From a virus, in the IMG/VR virus record IMGVR_UViG_3300006802_000583, positions 1 to 23,671 of that record: a stretch of DNA of 23,671 bases, one strand, 5' to 3'. The position numbers and the translations under genes were made by a program. Positions 7,780-14,183 of the stretch are shown here, one piece after another. The notes under the pieces are model-generated. The model ran no database searches. It saw nothing but the letters and a program-made list of their open reading frames with translations, and was not told the DNA's origin. Position 1 is the first letter of the stretch; each line of letters begins with the position of its first letter.

Positions 7780-8866
7780 ATACGATTATATTATTGTTGG
7801 TGCTGGGTTTTTTGGAGCAATCTGCGCTCACGAATTAAAAAAAGCCGGTAAACGGGTTGCTGTTTTAGAGAAACGAGACCACATTGGTGGAAATACTTAC
7901 ACCGAAGAGAAAGATGGAGTGCATATTCACAAATATGGTGCCCATATCTTTCATACCAATAATAAAGATGTTTGGAATTATGTAAATCAGTTTGCAGAGT
8001 TCAGACAATATGCTCATAGTGTCATTGCTAACTATAAAGGTAAGATTTACACCCTACCATTTAATATGAATACATTCAATCAAATGTGGGGAGTAACTAC
8101 ACCTCATGACGCAAAGAAAAAGATTGAAGAACAGCGATATGATGGTAAGATAACCAATTTGGAAGAACAAGCTCTTTCGCTCGTTGGTAAGGATATCTAC
8201 GAACGGCTGATTAAGGGTTATACTGAAAAACAATGGAGAAAACCTGCGACTGAACTACCAGCATCAATCATAAAACGACTGCCTGTTAGATTTACCTACA
8301 ACAACAACTATTTCAACGATAAATACCAAGGTATTCCAATAGGTGGATACACTCAGATATTTGAAAAAATGTTGGATGGTATTGATGTAAAATTAGGCGT
8401 TGACTACCTTTCCGAAAAGGACAAGTGGGATGTAATGGCTGATACGGTAATTTACACAGGCCCAATCGATAAATACTTTGACTATCAATTTGGTGATTTA
8501 GAATACAAATCAGTTTGTTGGGACACGATGAAGATTAATAGTGACAATTACCAAGGATGTGCTGTGATGAATTACACCGATGATTCCTCATTTACTCGTA
8601 TTATTGAACACAAATACTTTGATGACCAAAATCAAAAAGTAACGTGGGTTAGTATGGAGTTCCCACAAGAGTATAAGAGGGGTATTGAACCATTTTATCC
8701 GGTGAATGATGAAGCAAACAACGAAAAGTATCGTAAGTACAAAAAACTCGCAGATAATGACAAAGTAATATTTGGCGGCAGACTCGCAGAGTACAAATAT
8801 TACGATATGCACCAAGTAGTGGCCTCTGCGTTAAATAAAGTTACTAAAATCTTGGAAAATGAATAA
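7763..8866 (+). CDS. glf: UDP-galactopyranose mutase
   Basis: Flavoenzyme that converts UDP-galactopyranose to UDP-galactofuranose. The 367-residue length is typical. The N-terminal FAD-binding fingerprint is YIIVGAGFFGAICAHEL, followed by VAVLEKRDHIGGNTYTEE and the substrate-region motif KYGAHIFHTNNKDVW. Further family features are YTEKQWRKPATELPASIIKRLPVRF, seen here as separate blocks around residues 150-175, and a C-terminal FGGRLAEYKYYDMHQV that closes the FAD site. The ATG lies inside the glycosyltransferase gene (17-base overlap), so translation is coupled. The -33 box of promoter P2 lies in the last codons. A glf gene in the replication region of a T4-like phage is unusual and implies the phage makes its own activated Galf donor. 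Confidence 0.92.
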   Translation: MDSTRKYDYIIVGAGFFGAICAHELKKAGKRVAVLEKRDHIGGNTYTEEKDGVHIHKYGAHIFHTNNKDVWNYVNQFAEFRQYAHSVIANYKGKIYTLPFNMNTFNQMWGVTTPHDAKKKIEEQRYDGKITNLEEQALSLVGKDIYERLIKGYTEKQWRKPATELPASIIKRLPVRFTYNNNYFNDKYQGIPIGGYTQIFEKMLDGIDVKLGVDYLSEKDKWDVMADTVIYTGPIDKYFDYQFGDLEYKSVCWDTMKINSDNYQGCAVMNYTDDSSFTRIIEHKYFDDQNQKVTWVSMEFPQEYKRGIEPFYPVNDEANNEKYRKYKKLADNDKVIFGGRLAEYKYYDMHQVVASALNKVTKILENE

Positions 8867-8883
8867 TAATTTTGTATATTAGT
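8851..8883 (+). promoter_or_regulatory. Promoter P2, upstream of HTH/mom cassette
   Basis: CTTGG at 8851-8855 (last codons of glf), a 19-base spacer ending in TTG, and TATATTAGT at 8875-8883. The first base of the -33 box differs from the TTTGG seen in five of the other sites. It is placed to drive the HTH gene and the two Mom-like genes as a separate unit. Confidence 0.75.
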
Positions 8884-8896
8884 GAAAAGATTTAGA

Positions 8897-9100
8897 ATGG
8901 CTTTAAGAGGAGAATCACATCCACAACATAAACTTACGGAAAACCAAGTAAGGTCTATCCGTAAGTTGTGGGCTGTCGGACATCGAAACATCAGAGTATT
9001 AGCCCAAAACAATGGTGTATCACCTACCAACATTCGTAAGATTGTAAAAGGTGAAACTTGGACACATATTCTTTTTGGAGAATTTAATGATTATCAATGA
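8897..9100 (+). CDS. Small helix-turn-helix protein
   Basis: A 67-residue predicted DNA-binding protein. Residues 11-53 (HKLTENQVRSIRKLW, then VLAQNNGVSPTNIRKIVKG) match the small HTH seen at the ends of phage HNH homing endonucleases and in related stand-alone proteins; the recognition helix is about SPTNIRKIV. The ATG at 8897 is chosen over an in-frame GTG at 8882 because the GTG lies within the -7 box of promoter P2 and would not be in the transcript. The stop overlaps the first Mom-like start (ATGA), so the two are tightly coupled. In phage Mu, mom is preceded by its translational activator com. This protein is in the same position but is an HTH and not the zinc-finger Com, so any regulatory role is inference. 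Confidence 0.7.
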   Translation: MALRGESHPQHKLTENQVRSIRKLWAVGHRNIRVLAQNNGVSPTNIRKIVKGETWTHILFGEFNDYQ

Positions 9101-9855
9101 AAGTAGAAGGTAGAGTTTATACCGATACATCAAAACTGTCAGTAAGACCTATATCCAAGTCGGTTGCAAAGGATATAATTGTAGCAAACCATTATTCCCA
9201 CGCGTGGACTAAGGTATCTTACTCATTTGGATTATATGTTGAAGATAACTCTCACCAATTCTTTGAATCTACCGACAAACTAATTGGGGTTGCCTGTTAT
9301 GGTGACCCCATTGGTAGACTTACCGGCCAATCCATCTCTGAGATAATCAAACGAGACGAGGTTTTGGAATTGGTAAGATTGTTTGTATTTGATGACCACG
9401 GACATAACATCGAGAGTTGGTTCTTAGGTCAGACATTCGAGTGGTTACGTAAGAACTCACCAAAGATAAAAGCACTGATATCATACTCAGACCCAAAGGA
9501 AGGACACGCTGGCACAATCTATCAGGCTACCAATTGGATATACCAAGGTAACAAACTTAGATACAACGATTCATGGGGGTTCAAGTTTGAAGAAGATGGT
9601 GAGTGGATTCATGGTCGAACAATATTCCCTCAATATGGTACAAATGAACCTGCTAAGATACAAGAAATGGTAGACAAACCATTTTGGATTAGAAAAGAAC
9701 CAAGAAAGCATAGATACGTTTATGTACTTGCAAAAGGTGGAGTTAGAAGAAAGATTCTAAAGAATCTCAAACACCCACCATTCCCATATCCAAAAGGTGG
9801 TGATACTGAAGAAATGGAAATCCTAAAATTAGACCCAATTGAAAGAGGAGAATAA
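9097..9855 (+). CDS. mom: Mom-like adenine modification protein, copy 1
   Basis: A 252-residue protein of the phage Mu Mom type. Mom is a GNAT-fold enzyme that converts adenine in phage DNA to a carbamoylmethyl-type derivative that blocks restriction. Recognisable blocks are AKDIIVANHYSHAW (24-37), KLIGVACYGDPIGR (61-74), ELVRLFVFDD (91-100), then SYSDP (129-133) and GHAGTIYQATNWIYQG (136-151); the last is the most diagnostic stretch of the family. The C-terminus is basic (EPRKHRYVYVLAKGG). It starts within the HTH gene stop (ATGA overlap) and overlaps the second copy by 17 bases. The phage probably modifies its own DNA; the exact product and target sequence cannot be read from the sequence. 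Confidence 0.83.
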   Translation: MKVEGRVYTDTSKLSVRPISKSVAKDIIVANHYSHAWTKVSYSFGLYVEDNSHQFFESTDKLIGVACYGDPIGRLTGQSISEIIKRDEVLELVRLFVFDDHGHNIESWFLGQTFEWLRKNSPKIKALISYSDPKEGHAGTIYQATNWIYQGNKLRYNDSWGFKFEEDGEWIHGRTIFPQYGTNEPAKIQEMVDKPFWIRKEPRKHRYVYVLAKGGVRRKILKNLKHPPFPYPKGGDTEEMEILKLDPIERGE

Positions 9856-10633
9856 ACACTATGTAGACACCTCACGTGTTACGATTCGTGAGATTGGTAA
9901 GGCTACTGCAAAAGAGATGATAGTAACATATCATTACTCTCACGCATGGACTATGTGTAGATATGCATTGGGTGTATTCTATAAGACTGATGAAAAGGAC
10001 ATTTTAGGTAACGAAGAGCAGTTGATTGGATGTTTGGTCTATGGGTATCCAGTAGGTAGGTCAGCAATCAAGTCGGTTATCGATGGATTAGAGAAAGACC
10101 AATGTTTGGAGTTGACACGATTGTTTATACACGATGGGTATGGGTCTAATATCGAGTCATACGCTATGGGTCAGTCCTTTCAATGGATTAAAGAGAATGC
10201 TCCTAATATCAAGATGTTACTCAGTTACGCTGACCCCGAACAATTACACTTAGGTGGTATCTATCAAGCTACAAATTGGTTGTATCAAGATTGTCGTGAT
10301 ATTCAACTGATGCCAAACTACTCGATATCACTTACATCTAACCCTTACAAATGGATACATTCAAGAACTGTATTCTCACGATGGGGGTCTCATAACTTAG
10401 AACATCTCAAAACCGAAATGGGTAAAGAGAACATCAAAGAGTTTTGGAGAAAGAAAGAGTCACCTAAACATAGGTACATCCAAGTGTTAGGTCAGAACAA
10501 ATCAGAGAAACGGAAGCTAACCAAACAACTTAAACATAAGGTTAGTCCGTATCCTAAGAATCCAGAGGAGTTCATAGCTCCAGTAGAACGACACGAAACT
10601 TACGAGCCAGAAAATAAAGTAAGTTTTTGGTAA
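9839..10633 (+). CDS. mom: Mom-like adenine modification protein, copy 2 (TTG start)
   Basis: A 264-residue paralogue of the preceding gene, a bit under half identical by eye. It shares AKEMIVTYHYSHAW, LIGCLVYGYPVGR, ELTRLFIHDG, SYADP and GIYQATNWLYQ in the same order and spacing. No ATG precedes the conserved domain in this frame, so the TTG at 9839 is taken as the start. With that choice the two N-termini align residue for residue (MKVEGRVYTDTSKLSV against MKEENKHYVDTSRVTI). The start lies inside copy 1 (17-base overlap). Differences include loss of the GH pair (GHAGTIY becomes HLGGIY) and a longer insert after the YQATNW block, so substrate or target choice may differ. It is followed by the promoter region for the 173-aa gene. 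Confidence 0.8.
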   Translation: MKEENKHYVDTSRVTIREIGKATAKEMIVTYHYSHAWTMCRYALGVFYKTDEKDILGNEEQLIGCLVYGYPVGRSAIKSVIDGLEKDQCLELTRLFIHDGYGSNIESYAMGQSFQWIKENAPNIKMLLSYADPEQLHLGGIYQATNWLYQDCRDIQLMPNYSISLTSNPYKWIHSRTVFSRWGSHNLEHLKTEMGKENIKEFWRKKESPKHRYIQVLGQNKSEKRKLTKQLKHKVSPYPKNPEEFIAPVERHETYEPENKVSFW

Positions 10634-10750
10634 GTTTAACAATATCTTAACATTATAATTTGGTAGTTTAAGAAAATTGTTGTATATTAGTACTGTTAGT
10701 GAATGAGTCATTAACATTAAAACAATAATAATTTCAAAAAAGGTAAAATT
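10634..10750 (+). promoter_or_regulatory. Intergenic region with promoter P3 (boxes 10659-10691)
   Basis: The largest gap in the window, 117 bases. It holds TTTGG at 10659-10663, a 19-base spacer ending in TTG, and TATATTAGT at 10683-10691. The 33 bases starting at 10638 match the same region of promoter P5 at 30 positions. The predicted leader is about 55 bases and ends in an AAAAAAGG tract shortly before the ATG at 10751. No convincing terminator hairpin is seen. Confidence 0.78.
10699..10715 (+). promoter_or_regulatory. Operator-like palindrome downstream of P3
   Basis: A 17-base near-perfect palindrome, GTGAATGAGTCATTAAC, centred on 10707: five paired bases on each side of the centre, one mismatched pair, then two more pairs. 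It starts 7 bases after the -7 box, at or just past the likely transcription start, a usual place for a repressor site. No second copy was seen at the other promoters. It could be chance. Confidence 0.35.
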
Positions 10751-11272
10751 ATGTTACAATTAACAGAGTCGCCAATGACCGGGCGATTAAAAAAAGGTCA
10801 CTCTGAATCGATTAGTACAAAGGTAAAATTCTCAACGGGAGATTATCAGACAGTTTCGTATCCAAGTATCTCAAATGGATTACCAAATGGTAATATGAAG
10901 ATAGAAATGCAAAAGATTGGTTCTATGGAAGATGGTGGTCGTTCTCGTAACAAGGATGGGAGTGATTGGAGTGATTCTGAAAAGAAACTAATTTATTCAA
11001 AAGTCCCAACTGCACACATTGACCATTTGGGTAATGTATATCCATCCAAAAAAGAAATGAGAGTTGGAGTATCACCTATTGAATCAATTCGTACATTTGT
11101 AAAATTTCAATCTATTGTAGAAGAATTACAATGGCAATCTGAAATATACACTATGGAAGATGCTGAAAGAGATGGGTTTGCATATGGGTATCCTATGCAA
11201 ACGGAAACCCCTTGGATTGAAGAAGGTGATTTGGATAATTCAAAAAATAATCGTATATTTGTTAACCAATAA
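10751..11272 (+). CDS. Unrecognised 173-aa protein
   Basis: I do not recognise this protein. It is soluble-looking, with no signal peptide, membrane helix or cysteine cluster. The N-terminal half is polar with glycine- and serine-rich patches (SISNGLPNGNMK, GSMEDGGRSRNKDGSDWSDSE). The C-terminal half carries HIDHLGNVYPSKKEM and a likely helix SIRTFVKFQSIVEELQWQS, and the end is acidic. It has its own promoter (P3) with a longer leader than its neighbours. It is followed after three bases by the 595-aa protein, whose promoter lies in its last codons. The pair could work together, but nothing in the sequence states a function. Confidence 0.6.
   Translation: MLQLTESPMTGRLKKGHSESISTKVKFSTGDYQTVSYPSISNGLPNGNMKIEMQKIGSMEDGGRSRNKDGSDWSDSEKKLIYSKVPTAHIDHLGNVYPSKKEMRVGVSPIESIRTFVKFQSIVEELQWQSEIYTMEDAERDGFAYGYPMQTETPWIEEGDLDNSKNNRIFVNQ
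11230..11262 (+). promoter_or_regulatory. Promoter P7, inside the end of the 173-aa gene
   Basis: TTTGG at 11230-11234, a 19-base spacer ending in TCG, and TATATTTGT at 11254-11262. This is the copy whose -7 box fits the Bacteroidetes consensus TAnnTTTG exactly. It lies wholly within coding sequence, 13 bases before the next ATG (11276), and would allow the 595-aa protein, glycosyltransferase and polymerase to be transcribed independently. Confidence 0.72.
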
Positions 11273-11275
11273 GAA

Positions 11276-13063
11276 ATGAAAGATATGAACGAAATGACTA
11301 AATTTGAAAAGTGGTTGAAAGAAAAGTATCTACTATGGACTTCAGACACCACAAAATACGAAGACCGAGTTTCTAACTTTTCAATATCACCAAAAGAGTT
11401 ACAAGACATTTGGTTAAATAAAGACCAGAGTCGTGAAGTAGAGACTATTGCTGAAACTGATATTAAACCTACTATAAAAAATAGTATATCAAACCGACCA
11501 CCAAATTATAGTAATATAAGTAAACGGAAACAAAAAATATCCTATTTGTTAGGAGCTATTTCATACGTTCGTGACTATAACCAACTTGCAGTATCTTTGA
11601 TTATTAAAGAAAAGGGTAAGTTGAACTTTGACAACTTGTTAGCGAAAGATAGGGGTACATTTAACTTCTATATGACCAAAATGAATGAAAAACAAACTAT
11701 TCCCTTTTGGAAGGATATTGTTAACTTAAACAATCAGTTTGAGAAGAACAATCGTATGAAGCAGATTTTGAGTCGTATTGAAGAACTTATAGGCAAGGGT
11801 ATTGAATTTAGTGTTCGAGAAGCAGTTCCAAGTTCGTTGCTAAATGAATGGGAATCTGATGAAGAAATGATTTCTATCCGAATGAAGTATGAAACATACT
11901 CAAATCATAGTGGTGAGATGGATAGAATGAATAACAACCCAAATCCTTGGGTAGAGCATAACCACATTATGAACAATACACTTGTTCCTATGGTATATGA
12001 ATATCCGAATGTGTATAAAGAGGAAACTCTCAATAAAGCATATGATTTAGTTTGTAAATACCCATTGTTTTCAGGTAGTAACAAACTTTGTATGACATCA
12101 ATACCAAACTCTACTGTTGAGGAAAGTGAAGGTTTCATTCCGTGGATGTTCCATTCTCTAACTTATGGTAAACTAACACCATTAGAGATTGTATCAACCA
12201 TATCTCGTGGAACTGAAACCAATACTAAAACAAAATCTAAACATTATAAACTTGCCTTTGAAGCTAAAGATAAATTTTTAGATGAGTTCACTACATCATT
12301 GGAGTTTATGAATACCATCGCAAATCACCCTATGGTGTCTTCGTGGGTTACTGAGTATAATGACTATGTTGAAGTTAACTATCCAAATAAACGAAAGACT
12401 CCGACTAACATTAAAGATATACGAATTTCGAAGTGGGATACATTCTTTACAGTAGTAGTTAGTATTAAGGATATTCAAACGACAACCAAACGGAATGGTA
12501 AAGAACGATTGAATGGTATTACAGACAAGTTTTTTAAATCAGCTATTGAGGCTTTATCCGATGTAAACCTAATGAAAGAGTTAGCTGATACTAATGGTGG
12601 ACTTACAACTCGTTTTGAATTATTCTGGGAGAAGATTTCACTAAAAACGATAGATAAGTTAAACTTGGCTGAGCAAGGTCAATTTGATGTGACCAACCTA
12701 CACCATATTTTAAAAACAAATTTGGTAGACGCTGGTATGTGGGGTAACGCTTTAGAAATTTATGACCGAAAGTCATCAACGGAATTTGAATTGATTGATA
12801 TTTCTGACTTCAAAAATCTACAAGAGGGTCACTTGATACCAACGGGTAATATCACATATGGTAACATTGTGTTACAACCAAAAGGTGATAATAAATTCAA
12901 TAATAATCACCCTATCAAAAGTATTAGTAAATATATTGATGAGTATATGTTAGAGCTTAATGAGTTCTTTGAAAACTCACCAATCACTCAAAACCCATTA
13001 GCCGTTCTTCGTACAAAAGAAGTACTGAAGAGTTGGGTTAAACAACAAGAATATACAGCATAA
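11276..13063 (+). CDS. 595-aa protein with a C-terminal HNH-like patch
   Basis: I do not recognise the whole protein. Near the C-terminus, residues 515-545 contain LQEGHLIPTGNITYGNIVLQ, then PKGDNKFNNNH. This resembles the H...N...N/H core of HNH nucleases as found in restriction-type enzymes (a 'GHIIP...NLVLQPKxxN' pattern), with H519, N530, N539 and H545 as possible key residues. No zinc-binding cysteine pairs accompany it. The N-terminal 450 residues are mostly helical-looking with many charged residues and show no other motif I can name. The gene has its own promoter (P7) and lies one base upstream of the glycosyltransferase that precedes DNA polymerase. A nuclease role is a weak inference. 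It could equally be a large structural or regulatory protein. Confidence 0.45.
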   Translation: MKDMNEMTKFEKWLKEKYLLWTSDTTKYEDRVSNFSISPKELQDIWLNKDQSREVETIAETDIKPTIKNSISNRPPNYSNISKRKQKISYLLGAISYVRDYNQLAVSLIIKEKGKLNFDNLLAKDRGTFNFYMTKMNEKQTIPFWKDIVNLNNQFEKNNRMKQILSRIEELIGKGIEFSVREAVPSSLLNEWESDEEMISIRMKYETYSNHSGEMDRMNNNPNPWVEHNHIMNNTLVPMVYEYPNVYKEETLNKAYDLVCKYPLFSGSNKLCMTSIPNSTVEESEGFIPWMFHSLTYGKLTPLEIVSTISRGTETNTKTKSKHYKLAFEAKDKFLDEFTTSLEFMNTIANHPMVSSWVTEYNDYVEVNYPNKRKTPTNIKDIRISKWDTFFTVVVSIKDIQTTTKRNGKERLNGITDKFFKSAIEALSDVNLMKELADTNGGLTTRFELFWEKISLKTIDKLNLAEQGQFDVTNLHHILKTNLVDAGMWGNALEIYDRKSSTEFELIDISDFKNLQEGHLIPTGNITYGNIVLQPKGDNKFNNNHPIKSISKYIDEYMLELNEFFENSPITQNPLAVLRTKEVLKSWVKQQEYTA

Positions 13064-13064
13064 T

Positions 13065-14183
13065 ATGAGAGTATTAGTAATACCAAATTATACAAACTTT
13101 GGGGCTGTTAAGGACATCAATAGGGATTCGTTCCTATTGGTGTTTAAGTCCTTTATAGAGAATACTGAAATAGGTAAAGAATGGGAGTGGGTTTTACCAT
13201 ATCCTGACTTTAGTAATCATCCCGGCATCATCAATAAATTTGAACATCCAAATGTTGAGTTGATATCAATGGATGGTTTAGATTGCTTTCCACCTAAAAT
13301 GAGGGTAGACTATCCACATAAGTTCTTCAATAGACTCATTGAAAAATACAATGGTGAATTCAACTTGATTTGGAGTCATCTGCCTGAATGGACCAATGAG
13401 TTTAAGGTCAGTCGTATCTATAATAAGTCACAACCTATAATCGGATATTCTCATTGGTGGGAAATAAAAGATAATGGTGCTAGAGATACCAATTCGTTTT
13501 TTAGAAATGTAAATGGTATGTTGCAAATGAAAGTTTGTGGTGTAAATTCACAATGGGTAAAAGACTTAGTGATTAAACGTGCATCTGAAATATTCCAACC
13601 ACATATCATTGATAAGTTAGAGAATATTATCCAGCCGTGGTATTTGGGATGTGATTCAGCTACTCCAACATCTACTTATGAACCAAAGACCATTTTATTC
13701 AACCATAGATGGGGTGTGTATACTGGTGCTGAGTGGTTCTTTGAAGCTATGGATGAGTTATGGGAAACGCGTAAAGATTTTCAAGTGTGGTCTTCTTTAA
13801 AAGATATGGATAAACCATACGCTAAATACATTGGTCACGCTGATAGAAACGTATATATGAATCAAATGTCTAAAGCACATTTTGGTGTAGGTACATTCCA
13901 AGGGTATTCAGCTTGGTCTATGTCTGCTACTGATGGTTTATCTCGTGGAGTTCCATATTTACTTCCAAATGAGTTTTGTTATCCCGAAATGGTTGGAAAT
14001 GATTATCCACTACTTTACAATGGTAAAGAAGAATTCAAAGAAATGGTTGTTAAGTTATTGGATGGTGATATTGAACGACCTGATGTAACTCATATTGCAG
14101 AATCTCTATTATGGGAACATCAACTAAAGAGTTGGAAGATTGAAGAAAACTTTGTTAATACTGCTAGAAAAGACTTTAATTAA
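13065..14183 (+). CDS. GT-B type glycosyltransferase
   Basis: A 372-residue putative glycosyltransferase of the two-domain GT-B fold. The C-terminal domain opens with KTILFNHRWGVYTGAEWFF (about 208-226), a typical first strand and helix. It continues with a YIGHADRNVYMNQMSKAHFGVG block and, around 280-303, SAWSMSATDGLSRGVPYLLP and NE, the usual nucleotide-sugar-binding segment with an acidic residue followed by a 'G-P-L-P' loop. The N-terminal domain begins MRVLVIPNYTNFGAV. It sits between the HNH-like gene and DNA polymerase, overlapping the polymerase start by one base (TAATG). T4 carries DNA glucosyltransferases of the same fold, so DNA is a possible acceptor. A virion or host-glycan acceptor cannot be excluded. 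Confidence 0.72.
   Translation: MRVLVIPNYTNFGAVKDINRDSFLLVFKSFIENTEIGKEWEWVLPYPDFSNHPGIINKFEHPNVELISMDGLDCFPPKMRVDYPHKFFNRLIEKYNGEFNLIWSHLPEWTNEFKVSRIYNKSQPIIGYSHWWEIKDNGARDTNSFFRNVNGMLQMKVCGVNSQWVKDLVIKRASEIFQPHIIDKLENIIQPWYLGCDSATPTSTYEPKTILFNHRWGVYTGAEWFFEAMDELWETRKDFQVWSSLKDMDKPYAKYIGHADRNVYMNQMSKAHFGVGTFQGYSAWSMSATDGLSRGVPYLLPNEFCYPEMVGNDYPLLYNGKEEFKEMVVKLLDGDIERPDVTHIAESLLWEHQLKSWKIEENFVNTARKDFN

Noticed and set aside
8882-8884. GTG as the start of the HTH gene
   Set aside because: It lies in the -7 box of promoter P2, so it would not be in the transcript; the ATG at 8897 is preferred.
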